Shown: in pieces, positions 17,835-25,726 of the stretch
Layout of the letters: each line of letters opens with the position of its first letter
How positions within the stretch are numbered: the first letter of the stretch is position 1
Source: Streptomyces eurocidicus
Lineage (GTDB): Bacteria; Actinomycetota; Actinomycetes; Streptomycetales; Streptomycetaceae
Length of the DNA stretch: 64,000 bases
Direction of reading: 5' to 3'
NCBI RefSeq assembly: GCF_002891295.1
Contig: NZ_LGUI01000009.1
Coordinates: forward strand, 248,001-312,000
Notes under the pieces: model-generated
The model's database searches: none
Seen by the model: only the letters and a program-made list of their open reading frames with translations
Told to the model about the DNA's origin: nothing
Program-made: the position numbers and the translations under genes

Positions 17835-17866
17835 TGAGCCCCGGATCCGGATGGGTCCGGGGCTCA
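17835..17866 (+). terminator. Strong hairpin terminator of wblE
   Basis: TGAGCCCCGGATCC pairs with GGGTCCGGGGCTCA across a GGAT loop; a 14-bp stem with one G-T wobble. No T-run, as is usual in Streptomyces. Confidence 0.8.
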
Positions 17867-17879
17867 GTGCGTCCCTGGG

Positions 17880-17985
17880 TGCGGCGGGGGGGCTTTTTCC
17901 CCTACCCGCCCCTTCCCGAACCGGGGCTCCGCCCCGTACCCCGGTCCTCAAACGCCGGACGGGCTGAAATCAGCCCGCCCGGACC
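17880..17985. repeat. Dispersed GC-rich intergenic element, half copy (copy 3)
   Basis: Contains TACCCGCCCCTTCCCG, GGGGCTCCGCCCC, then TCCTCAAACGCCGGACGGGC and GAAATCAGCCCG. It lies between the convergent wblE and histidine kinase genes and has one arm only. Confidence 0.7.
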
Positions 17986-19464
17986 TCACCCCTTCTCCGC
18001 CCTCACCGGGATGTCCAGGACCACCCGCGTACCCCGCCCCACCGCCGGCACCATGTCGAACGACCCGCCCATCTCCCCCTCCACCAGCGTCCGGACGATC
18101 TGGAGCCCCAGATTGCCCGCGCGCTGCGGGTCGAAGCCCTCCGGCAGGCCGCGCCCGTCGTCCTGGACGGAGATCATCAGCCGGGAGTCGGTCCGGGTGC
18201 CGCTGCGCATCGCGGTGACCTCCACCGTGCCCTGCTCCCCCGGTCCGAAGCCGTGTTCCATGGCGTTCTGCAGCAGCTCGGTCAGGACCATCGACAGCGG
18301 GGTCGCCACCTCGGCGTCCAGGATGCCGAAGCGGCCCGTGCGCCGGCCGGCCACCCGGCCGGGGGAGATCTCGGCGACCATCGCGAGCACCCGGTCGGCG
18401 ATCTCGTCGAATTCGACCCGCTCGTCCAGATTCTGCGAGAGCGTCTCATGGACGATCGCGATCGAGCCGACCCGGCGGACCGCTTCCTCCAGCGCCTCCC
18501 GGCCCTCGGCCGAACCGATCCTGCGGGCCTGGAGGCGCAGCAGGGCGGCTACCGTCTGCAGATTGTTCTTCACCCGGTGGTGGATCTCCCGGATGGTGGC
18601 GTCCTTGGTGATCAACTCTCGCTCGCGCCGACGCAGTTCGGTGACATCGCGCAGCAGTACGAGCGAACCGATGTGATTTCCCTTGGGTTTAAGGGGAATC
18701 GCCCGGAGCTGGATGACCCCGTCGCTGGCCTCGACCTCGAACCCCCGGGGCGCCCAGCCGCTGGCGAGCTTGGCCAGCGACTCGTCCACGGGGCCGCGCG
18801 AGGGCGCCAACTGAGCGGTGGTCTCGCCCAGATGATGCCCGACGAGGTCGGCGGCGAGGCCGAGGCGGTGATAGGCGGAGAGCGCGTTGGGGCTGGCGTA
18901 CTGGACGACGCCGTCCGCGTCGAGCCTGATCAGGCCGTCACCGGCGCGCGGCGACGCGTCCATGTCGACTTGTTGACCGGGGAACGGGAACGCCCCGTTG
19001 GCGATCATCTGGGCGAGGTCGGAGGCGCTCTGCAGATAGGTGAGCTCCAGCCGGCTGGGCGTCCGGACGGTCAGCAGATTGGTGTTGCGGGCGATGACAC
19101 CGAGCACCCGGCCCTCACGGCGCACGGGGATCGACTCCACCCGGACCGGGACCTCCTCGCGCCACTCGGGGTCGCCCTCCCGGACGATCCGGCCCTCGTC
19201 GAGCGCCGCGTCGAGCATCGGCCGCCGGCCGCGCGGTACGAGGTGGCCGACCATGTCGTCCTGATAGGACGTCGGGCCCGTGTTCGGACGCATCTGGGCG
19301 ACCGAGACATAGCGGGTGCCGTCGAGGGTGGGAACCCATAGGACGAGGTCGGCGAAGGACAGGTCGGAGAGCAGCTGCCACTCCGAGACCAGCAGGTGGA
19401 GCCACTCCAGGTCGGAGTCGCCCAGGGCGGTGTGCTGGCGTACGAGGTCGTTCATGGAGGGCAC
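17986..19464 (-). CDS. PAS-domain sensor histidine kinase (HisKA_2/HWE type, PdtaS-like)
   Basis: 492 residues. An N-terminal sensor domain with SDLSFADLVLWVP is followed by a PAS domain (GLIRLDADGVVQYASPNALS), the phospho-acceptor motif EIHHRVKNNLQTVAALLRLQ and a GHKL ATPase domain with LLQNAMEHGF, VQDDGRGLPEGFD and GNLGLQIV. No membrane segment is seen, so sensing is cytoplasmic. No response regulator is adjacent; PdtaS-type kinases often signal to unlinked RNA-binding ANTAR regulators. The GTG at 19464 follows TAGGCT by 6 nt with no ribosome site, so it may be leaderless; an ATG is at 19455. Confidence 0.88.
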   Translation of the reverse strand: MPSMNDLVRQHTALGDSDLEWLHLLVSEWQLLSDLSFADLVLWVPTLDGTRYVSVAQMRPNTGPTSYQDDMVGHLVPRGRRPMLDAALDEGRIVREGDPEWREEVPVRVESIPVRREGRVLGVIARNTNLLTVRTPSRLELTYLQSASDLAQMIANGAFPFPGQQVDMDASPRAGDGLIRLDADGVVQYASPNALSAYHRLGLAADLVGHHLGETTAQLAPSRGPVDESLAKLASGWAPRGFEVEASDGVIQLRAIPLKPKGNHIGSLVLLRDVTELRRRERELITKDATIREIHHRVKNNLQTVAALLRLQARRIGSAEGREALEEAVRRVGSIAIVHETLSQNLDERVEFDEIADRVLAMVAEISPGRVAGRRTGRFGILDAEVATPLSMVLTELLQNAMEHGFGPGEQGTVEVTAMRSGTRTDSRLMISVQDDGRGLPEGFDPQRAGNLGLQIVRTLVEGEMGGSFDMVPAVGRGTRVVLDIPVRAEKG

Positions 19465-19547
19465 GCTGTGAGCCTACCCGTGGCCGTCGGCGGGGCCGCG
19501 GCGGCATTTCGTTCCACCTACCGGCCGCACAGGCATGGACAGAGCCA

Positions 19548-19563
19548 AATGGTCTAGTCCACA
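19548..19563. promoter_or_regulatory. dre-like DasR operator far from an annotated aminosugar start
   Basis: AATGGTCTAGTCCACA matches the 16-bp DasR consensus ACTGGTCTAGACCAGT at 12 positions. It lies about 85 bp upstream of the histidine kinase start and 500 bp beyond the SIS gene stop. Confidence 0.6.
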
Positions 19564-19805
19564 ATGAAAGGGCAAAGCGTCCGTCCTCCCCGCACAGGAG
19601 GGCGGAGCGGGGCCCGGCGCTCTCTGCCCTGATCGCGCCCGGCCTCAGGTCGGCCTCTCCGGCCGCGGGGTCCGCACACCCCACGACCCGGTCGGGCCGA
19701 TGGCGGCTCCGGGCTGCGGTGCCGAACCGGGTCGAGGGTCCCGGACCAGGCGCCGCGGCCCGAAGTGCGTGCGCACTTCGGGCCTGCTTCGAGTCATCGC
19801 CTTCT

Positions 19806-20065
19806 TACCGAACGGGGCTCCGCCCCGGACCCCGTTCCGCGCTGACGCGCGGTGGCCTCAAGCGCCGGCCGGGCTGGATTTTGCCCCTGTCCGAGCTCGG
19901 CTTTCCGCCCGGCCCCTGGCAACAACCTCTCAGCCCGGTTCCGGGCAACAACTCAGCCCGTCCGGCGCTTGAGGACCGGGGTCCGGGGCGGAGCCCCCCC
20001 GCGCGGCGGAGCCGCACATCGGATACTGCGGGAAGGGGCGGGTAGGGGACAAAGCCCCGCGCAGC
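19806..20065. repeat. Dispersed GC-rich intergenic element, copy 4 (inverted relative to copy 1)
   Basis: The right end GCGCGGCGGAGCCGCACATC through CGGGAAGGGGCGGG is the reverse complement of the left end of the copy at 7570. It also has GCGCTGACGCGCGG, CTCAAGCGCCGGCCGGGCTG and GGGGCGGAGCCCC. It ends just before the SIS gene stop. Confidence 0.78.
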
Positions 20066-20072
20066 GGACCCG

Positions 20073-21122
20073 CTACCGCGTCTCCGTCACCTTCGCCAGC
20101 GCCCGAGGCGCATCCGGATCCCGCCCCCGCGCGATCGAGACCTCGTACGCCAGCATCTGCAGCGGCAGGATCTCCAGCACCGGCTGGAGCTCCTCCGGCA
20201 CCCCCGCCGTCGGCAGTGCGAACCCCGCCGACGCCCCCGCCACCGCACCCTCGTTCCCCACCACGAAGAGGTCCGCGCCCCGCCCGCGCAGCCGTTCCAG
20301 CACCGGCTGGAGCGCCTCGCCGCCGCGGCCGTCGGGGACGATCGCGATGACGGGCGAGACGTTGTCGACCATGGCGAGCGGGCCGTGCAGCAGGTCCGCG
20401 CCGGAGTAGGAGAGGGCGGGGATGTAGCTGGTCTCCATCAGCTTCAGCGCCGCCTCCTTGGCGGTCGGATAGCCGTAGCCGCGCGAGGTGAGGACCATGC
20501 TCCCGGCGAAGCGGTAGCGCGCGGCGAGCCGGCCGACCTCGGCGCCCCGGGCGAGGATCCGCTCGGCCAGGCCGGGCAGCGCCCGCGCCTCGGCGCCGTC
20601 GTCCCCGGCCAGCCCGGCGACGAAGAGGTACAGGGTCAGCAGCGAGGCGGTGTACGTCTTGGTCGCCGGAAGGGCCTTCTCCGGTCCGGCCAGCATGTCG
20701 ACCTGGTACTCGGCGACCGCCGCGAGCGGGGAGTCCGGGTTGTTGGTGACCGCGACGGTGATCGCGCCCGCCTCGCGGGCCGCCCGGGTGGAGGCGACCA
20801 GGTCGGGCGAGCCCCCGGACTGGCTGACGGTGACGGCCAGCACGTCGGTGAGGTCCGGCCGGGCGCCGTAGGCGGTGACGGTGGACATGGAGGTCATGCC
20901 GCAGGGCTTGCCGAGCCGCACTTCCAGGAGGTATTTGGCGTAGAGGGCGGCGTTGTCCGAGGTGCCCCGGGCGGTCAGCAGGACGAAGCGGGGGTGCCGC
21001 GCGGCGATCCGCCCGGCGGTCCGGCGGACCGCCGGGGCCCCTTCGTCGAGGATCCGGCGCAGCACGGCGGGCTGCTCGGCCATCTCGTCGGCCATCATCC
21101 GGCCCGGCTTCTCGCGAGTCAT
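20073..21122 (-). CDS. Double-SIS-domain sugar-phosphate isomerase/deaminase (GlmS C-half or NagB-II type)
   Basis: 349 residues from the ATG at 21122, with GGGAGG 8 nt upstream. Two SIS domains are marked by LTARGTSDNAALYAKYLLE and TVSQSGGSPDL in the first and LTSRGYGYPTAKEAALKLME and SYSGADLLHGPLAM in the second. The glutaminase half of GlmS is absent. Such enzymes isomerise or deaminate amino-sugar phosphates. It is divergent from nagB, with one dre-like operator in the shared promoter region, so DasR control by glucosamine-6-phosphate is likely. A second deaminase beside nagB is notable. Confidence 0.87.
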   Translation of the reverse strand: MTREKPGRMMADEMAEQPAVLRRILDEGAPAVRRTAGRIAARHPRFVLLTARGTSDNAALYAKYLLEVRLGKPCGMTSMSTVTAYGARPDLTDVLAVTVSQSGGSPDLVASTRAAREAGAITVAVTNNPDSPLAAVAEYQVDMLAGPEKALPATKTYTASLLTLYLFVAGLAGDDGAEARALPGLAERILARGAEVGRLAARYRFAGSMVLTSRGYGYPTAKEAALKLMETSYIPALSYSGADLLHGPLAMVDNVSPVIAIVPDGRGGEALQPVLERLRGRGADLFVVGNEGAVAGASAGFALPTAGVPEELQPVLEILPLQMLAYEVSIARGRDPDAPRALAKVTETR

Positions 21123-21260
21123 GCCGCATGCCTCCCGCCGGCGGGTGTGCGGCCGGCCGGGCGGCGCCCGTCCCCGGCCGCGTGCCCTTTCAGTCGACCA
21201 CGGGTTCCGGCGGGACCGCCAGCCGGCGGCGCGCCGTGCCCGGGGCGGCCCCTCTGCTAG

Positions 21261-21276
21261 ATTGGTCTATACCACC
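21261..21276. promoter_or_regulatory. dre operator between nagB and the SIS gene
   Basis: ATTGGTCTATACCACC matches the DasR consensus at 12 of 16, with an intact GGTCTA and ACCA core. It sits about 40 bp before nagB, overlapping a TAGATT that could be its -10, and 140 bp from the divergent SIS start. Confidence 0.8.
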
Positions 21277-21316
21277 CATAAGAGTTTCCTCCACTCTCCA
21301 GATCGGCAGGCCCGTC

Positions 21317-22102
21317 GTGGAAGTTGTCATCGTCCCGGACGCCAAGGCAGGCGGCGAGCTCATCGCGGAGGCCATGGCCGCCCTGCTGCGCCGTAAGCCC
21401 GACGCCCTGCTGGGCGTGGCCACCGGCTCTACCCCGCTGCCCATCTACGAGGCGCTGACGGCCAAGGTCCGCGCGGGTGCCGTGGACGCCTCGCGCGCCC
21501 GCGTCTGCCAGCTCGACGAGTACGTCGGCCTGCCCGCCGACCACCCGGAGTCCTACCGCTCGGTGGTGCTGCGCGAGGTCGTCGAGCCGCTCGGCCTGAC
21601 CGAGGCGTCCTTCATGGGCCCCGACGGCACCGCCGAGGACGTCCAGGCCGCGTGCGAGGCGTACGACCGCGCGCTGCCGGAGGCCGGCGGCGTCGACCTC
21701 CAGCTGCTGGGTATCGGCACCGACGGGCACATCGGCTTCAACGAGCCGTGCTCCTCGCTGGCCTCCCGGACCCGGATCAAGACCCTGACCGAGCAGACCC
21801 GCGTCGACAACGCCCGCTTCTTCGAGGGCGACATCGACCAGGTGCCGCACCACGTCATCACCCAGGGCATCGGCACCATCCTGGAGGCCCGCCACCTGGT
21901 GCTGCTGGCCACCGGCGAGGGCAAGGCCGACGCCGTGGCGCAGACGGTCGAGGGCCCGGTCTCCGCGCTGGTGCCCGCGTCGGCGCTCCAGCTCCACCCG
22001 CACGCGACGGTCGTCGTGGACGAGGCGGCGGCCTCCAAGCTGAAGCTGGCGGACTACTTCCGCCACACGTACACGAACAAGCCGGCCTGGCAGGGGCTGT
22101 AG
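21317..22102 (+). CDS. nagB: Glucosamine-6-phosphate deaminase NagB
   Basis: 261 residues from the GTG at 21317 (VEVVIVPDAKAG). The family marks are LLGVATGSTPLPIYEAL, CQLDEYVGLPADHPESY (catalytic Asp) and LGIGTDGHIGFNEPCSS (catalytic Asp/His region). The enzyme turns glucosamine-6-P into fructose-6-P and ammonia, the last step of chitin and GlcNAc use, and lowers the level of the DasR ligand. The dre-like site upstream fits direct repression by DasR. A 24-bp hairpin follows. Confidence 0.95.
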   Translation: MEVVIVPDAKAGGELIAEAMAALLRRKPDALLGVATGSTPLPIYEALTAKVRAGAVDASRARVCQLDEYVGLPADHPESYRSVVLREVVEPLGLTEASFMGPDGTAEDVQAACEAYDRALPEAGGVDLQLLGIGTDGHIGFNEPCSSLASRTRIKTLTEQTRVDNARFFEGDIDQVPHHVITQGIGTILEARHLVLLATGEGKADAVAQTVEGPVSALVPASALQLHPHATVVVDEAAASKLKLADYFRHTYTNKPAWQGL

Positions 22103-22193
22103 GCGCCCCTGCGCAGGGGTTGCCCGCGTGCGGGCCGGGCGCTCCCGAGTGCGGGCCGGTTCGCCGCCTGCGGCGGGAGCGCCCTCCGGGCGC

Positions 22194-22244
22194 GTCCTCA
22201 AGCGCCGGACGGGCTGAATTTCAGCCCGTCCGGCGCTTGAGGAC
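22194..22244. terminator. 24-bp perfect palindromic hairpin after nagB
   Basis: GTCCTCAAGCGCCGGACGGG and the next TGA-containing bases pair without mismatch with the reverse copy after a 3-nt centre (stem 22194-22217 with 22221-22244). It works equally on both strands, between convergent nagB and the hexosaminidase gene, and shares its core with the dispersed element. Confidence 0.8.
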
Positions 22245-22249
22245 ACCGC

Positions 22250-22316
22250 GCGTCAGCGCGGAAAGGGGGCCCGGGGGCGCAGCCCCCGGTTCCGGGAAGG
22301 GGCGGGCAGGGGAAAA
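22250..22316. repeat. Dispersed GC-rich intergenic element, copy 5 (partial)
   Basis: CGCGTCAGCGCGGA, GGGGGCGCAGCCCCCGG and CGGGAAGGGGCGGGCAGGGG follow the nagB hairpin; the left arm is missing. Confidence 0.7.
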
Positions 22317-23801
22317 CTACGCCCCCGCCACGACCTCCGCCGCGGCCAAGCCGCAAACGCGCGCAGCGCCGTGCGTGGCCACATGCAGCGCCCCCACCGG
22401 AGGCGCGACATTCAGCCCCATCTCCACCACCACCGTGTCCGGCCGCACGGCCAGCAGCGCGTCGAGCGCCTTGGCCATCCACGGGTGCCGGTGGGCGTCG
22501 CGGACGACGGCGACGACACGGCGGTCCGCCGCGTCCCTGAGCACCCGGTCGGCGCCGGCCTCGTCGCTGCCGTACGCGCCGGTCGTCGTGCCCGGCAGCA
22601 GCCGGGCCAGCTCGGCCCCGACGCCCCACGGCGTCTCGTCGCCGACGGCGATGTTGGCGACGGGGGTGAACGCGGCCACGTGCACGGGGCGCGTCTGCGG
22701 CTCGTAGGGCACGGCGGCCGTGATCCGCAGGGCCCGGCGGGCGGCGGTGAGCCCCACCTCGGGGGCGGGCGCGGTCCCCTCCTGCGCCGCGCCCGCCCCC
22801 GAGGTCCAGCGCGCCAGGGCGCGCACCCGCTCGGCCGCGTCGGCGAGCCGCTCCTCGGCGAGCTCGCCCGCGCGGACGGCGGAGACCAGTGCGTCCCGCA
22901 GCCCCAGTACGGTCCCGGCGTCGGCCAGGCCGCCGCCGACGCAGATCGCGTCGGCGCCCGCGGCGAGCGCCAGCACGCTGCCGCGCTCGATCCCGTAGGT
23001 GTCCGCGATGGCCCGCATCTCCATGCCGTCGGTGACGATCAGGCCGTCGAAGCCGAGGCCGCCCTCGGTGACGGGGGCGCGCAGCAGCCCGTGCAGGGCG
23101 GTCGGGCTGAGGGTGGCGGGCAGTGCCGGGTCCAGGGCGGGCAGCAGGATGTGCGCGCTCATCACGGCCCGGGTGCCGGCCGCGACGGCCGCGCGGAAGG
23201 GCACCAGCTCCCGCGCGTGGAGCGTGGCGAGGTCGGCGTCGATGCGCGGCATGTCGTGGTGGGAGTCGACGGCCGTGTCCCCGTGCCCGGGGAAGTGCTT
23301 GGTGCAGGCGGCGACGCCGGCGGACTGGAGGCCCTCGACGTAGGCGGCGGTGTGCCGGGCGACCAGGCGCGGGTCGGCGCCGAAGGACCGTACGCCGATG
23401 ACCGGGTTGTCCGGGTCGGAGTTGACGTCGGCGGAGGGCGCCCAGTTGAGGTTGACCCCGCAGGCGGCGAGGCGGCGGCCGAGCTCCCGGGCGACGGCGC
23501 GGGTCAGCTCGGTGTCGTCGACCGCGCCGAGCGCGAGGTTGCCGGGGAAGGAGGAGCCGGTGCGGACCTCCAGCCGGGTGACGTCGCCGCCCTCCTCGTC
23601 GATCGCCACGAGGACGTCCGGCCGCTCGGCGCGCAGCCGCTCGGTGAGCGCGGCGAGCTGCTCGGGCGAGTCGATGTTCCGGCCGAAGAGGCCGACCGAG
23701 GCGAGCCCTTCGCCGACCCTTCTCAGCAGCCAGTCGGGGGCGGTGGTGCCCTCGAAGCCGGGCTGGAGGACCGTCAGGGCGTCCCGGGTGAGCGTGTCCA
23801 T
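22317..23801 (-). CDS. dasD: Family 3 beta-N-acetylglucosaminidase DasD
   Basis: 494 residues without a signal peptide, so intracellular. The GH3 domain has VAIDEEGGDVTRL, the NagZ-type acid/base loop KHFPGHGDTAVDSHHDMP and the nucleophile Asp in LIVTDGMEM. A C-terminal alpha/beta domain follows. It would split imported chitobiose into GlcNAc, feeding nagB. Its ATG is 6 nt after the dasC stop, so translation is likely coupled to the importer genes. It matches DasD, known beside dasABC. Confidence 0.9.
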   Translation of the reverse strand: MDTLTRDALTVLQPGFEGTTAPDWLLRRVGEGLASVGLFGRNIDSPEQLAALTERLRAERPDVLVAIDEEGGDVTRLEVRTGSSFPGNLALGAVDDTELTRAVARELGRRLAACGVNLNWAPSADVNSDPDNPVIGVRSFGADPRLVARHTAAYVEGLQSAGVAACTKHFPGHGDTAVDSHHDMPRIDADLATLHARELVPFRAAVAAGTRAVMSAHILLPALDPALPATLSPTALHGLLRAPVTEGGLGFDGLIVTDGMEMRAIADTYGIERGSVLALAAGADAICVGGGLADAGTVLGLRDALVSAVRAGELAEERLADAAERVRALARWTSGAGAAQEGTAPAPEVGLTAARRALRITAAVPYEPQTRPVHVAAFTPVANIAVGDETPWGVGAELARLLPGTTTGAYGSDEAGADRVLRDAADRRVVAVVRDAHRHPWMAKALDALLAVRPDTVVVEMGLNVAPPVGALHVATHGAARVCGLAAAEVVAGA

Positions 23802-23807
23802 GGAGTA

Positions 23808-24638
23808 TTAGCCCTTCACCGCGCCGGAGGTGAGACCGCCGACCGCCTTGCGCTGGAGGATGACGAAGAGGATCAGGATGGGCACGGCGAAGAGCGAGGA
23901 CGCGGCCATGGTCGCGCCCCAGTCGTCGCCGAAGGTGGTGCGGAAGCTGGTGAGCCAGAGCGGCAGCGTCTGCGAGGCGGGGTCCTTGTTGAGGATCAGG
24001 ACCATCGGGAACTCGTTCCAGACGGTGATGAAGCCGAAGAGCGAGGTGGCCATCAGACCGGGCGCCAGCAGCGGGAAGATCACCTTGCGGAACGCCTGGG
24101 CGCGGGTGCAGCCGTCGACCATCGCGGACTCCTCCAGCTCCTTCGGCACGGCGGCGACGTAGCCGCGCAGCGTCAGGACGGTGAAGGGCAGCACCATCAC
24201 GGTGTAGATGGCGATGAGCGGCGGGAGGCTGTTCAGCATCTCGGCGTCGCGCACGATCATGTAGTACGCGATGACCATGACCTCCCAGGGGGCCATCTGG
24301 GCCATCATCATCACGAGGATGAAGCTCTTGCGGCCCTTGAAACGCATCCGGGCGACGGCGAAGGACGCGAGCAGCGCGATGACGAGCGACAGGCCGACCG
24401 CGATCAGGGTGACCATGAGGGAGTTGCCCACCAGGGTCCAGAAGCCGTCGGCGTCCACGGCCTTGGAGAAGTGCTCAAAGGTGGGGCTCGTGGGGAACCA
24501 GGTGGGGGTGTCGCTGACGATGTCCTTGTTGGCCTTGAAGGCCGTGGCGAACATCCAGTAGACGGGGAAGGCGAAGACCACGAAGAGAACGACCGCGGCT
24601 GTTCCGGGCCAGGCGCGGCCGAGAAGGGATCGCTTCAC
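23808..24638 (-). CDS. dasC: Chitobiose ABC transporter permease DasC
   Basis: 276 residues from the GTG at 24638, which overlaps the dasB stop (GTGA) and follows AGAGGAGG. Six membrane helices and the cytoplasmic EAA loop (VPKELEESAMVDGCTRAQAF, then PLLAPG) mark a MalG-type permease. With DasB and DasA it imports (GlcNAc)2. No ATPase gene is in the operon; in Streptomyces the shared MsiK protein supplies it. Confidence 0.93.
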   Translation of the reverse strand: MKRSLLGRAWPGTAAVVLFVVFAFPVYWMFATAFKANKDIVSDTPTWFPTSPTFEHFSKAVDADGFWTLVGNSLMVTLIAVGLSLVIALLASFAVARMRFKGRKSFILVMMMAQMAPWEVMVIAYYMIVRDAEMLNSLPPLIAIYTVMVLPFTVLTLRGYVAAVPKELEESAMVDGCTRAQAFRKVIFPLLAPGLMATSLFGFITVWNEFPMVLILNKDPASQTLPLWLTSFRTTFGDDWGATMAASSLFAVPILILFVILQRKAVGGLTSGAVKG

Positions 24639-25612
24639 AGCTCGTCCTCCTCTTGCTTGAGGACAAGGCGCAGGTAGTACGCCGTCAGGGCGAGCAGGAT
24701 GACGATGGTGAGGATGGAGATCGCGGCGCCCGCGCCGAAGTGCTGGTTGCCCATGCCCTCGACGAACGCGTAGACCGGCAGGGTCTCGGTGAGCCGGTCC
24801 GGCCCGCCCTCGTTGATCGCGAAGACCTGGGTGAACGACTTGAAGACCCAGATGACTTCGAGGAACGTCGTGGCGAGGAAGAACGGCTTGAGGAAGGGGA
24901 AGGTCACCGAGGTGAACTGCTTCCAGGGGCCGGCGCCGTCGAGCGAGGCGGCCTCGTAGAGCTCCTTGGGGATCGTGGTCGTGGCCGCGTAGAGGTTGAT
25001 CGCCACGAAGGGGACCGACTGCCACACGATCAGGACGGTGATCACGAAGAAGGTGGAGAACTGCCCGCTGGTCCAGTTGTAGTCGGCCATGGAGTGCCAG
25101 CCGAGCGAGTCCAGCAGGTAGTTGACGACGCCGAACCGCTGGGCAAAGAGCCACTGGAAGACGGTGGTGGCGGCGACGACGGGCATGGCCCAGGCGAGGA
25201 CGAGGCCGAGCGAGAGCAGCAGCCGCAGCTTGGTGCCGAGCCGGGCGAGCAGCAGGCCGATCAGACAGCCGGCGCCCATGATCAGGACGACATTGGCGGC
25301 GGTGAAGACGACCGACCGGCCGGTGACGCTCCAGAAGTCGGAACTGCCGAGCGCCTCGGTGTAGTTGTCGACGCCGTTCCACTCGGTGACGTGCTGGATC
25401 AGCTGGCGCGGGTTGAGGTTCTGGAACGACAGCATGCCGTTCTTCACCAGCGTCCAGCCGAGCAGCAGCACCGTGGCCGCGGCGGCGGGGAGGATCAGGA
25501 GGTACGGGACGCCCTGGGAGGCCCGCCCCTTGCCGTCGCGGGGCGGCGGGGCGCCGCCTTTGCCGATCCGGGGGGCGGGATCCGCCGCCACCTCTTCGAT
25601 CTGCGCTGACAT
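24635..25612 (-). CDS. dasB: Chitobiose ABC transporter permease DasB
   Basis: 325 residues from the ATG at 25612 (MSAQIEEV). A Pro/Gly-rich cytoplasmic N-terminus is followed by about six membrane helices and the EAA loop IPKELYEAASLDGAGPWKQF. It is a MalF-type permease pairing with DasC. The operon order dasA-dasB-dasC-dasD is tight from here on; a 114-bp gap separates dasA from dasB. Confidence 0.93.
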   Translation of the reverse strand: MSAQIEEVAADPAPRIGKGGAPPPRDGKGRASQGVPYLLILPAAAATVLLLGWTLVKNGMLSFQNLNPRQLIQHVTEWNGVDNYTEALGSSDFWSVTGRSVVFTAANVVLIMGAGCLIGLLLARLGTKLRLLLSLGLVLAWAMPVVAATTVFQWLFAQRFGVVNYLLDSLGWHSMADYNWTSGQFSTFFVITVLIVWQSVPFVAINLYAATTTIPKELYEAASLDGAGPWKQFTSVTFPFLKPFFLATTFLEVIWVFKSFTQVFAINEGGPDRLTETLPVYAFVEGMGNQHFGAGAAISILTIVILLALTAYYLRLVLKQEEDEL

Positions 25613-25726
25613 CGTCGTCCGCCTTCTCCCCTGTCGAACGGTATTGCCGTGGTACGCGGTGGCGCGCGGTGAGCGGCGGGGCCGGCCGTGGGCCGCCCCG
25701 CCGGTCATCGGCGGATCACCGATGGG

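Noticed and set aside
22371..24677. 768-residue open frame on the plus strand across dasD and dasC
   Set aside because: It is antisense to two clear genes, rich in Gly, Glu and His as expected for the shadow frame of high-GC DNA.
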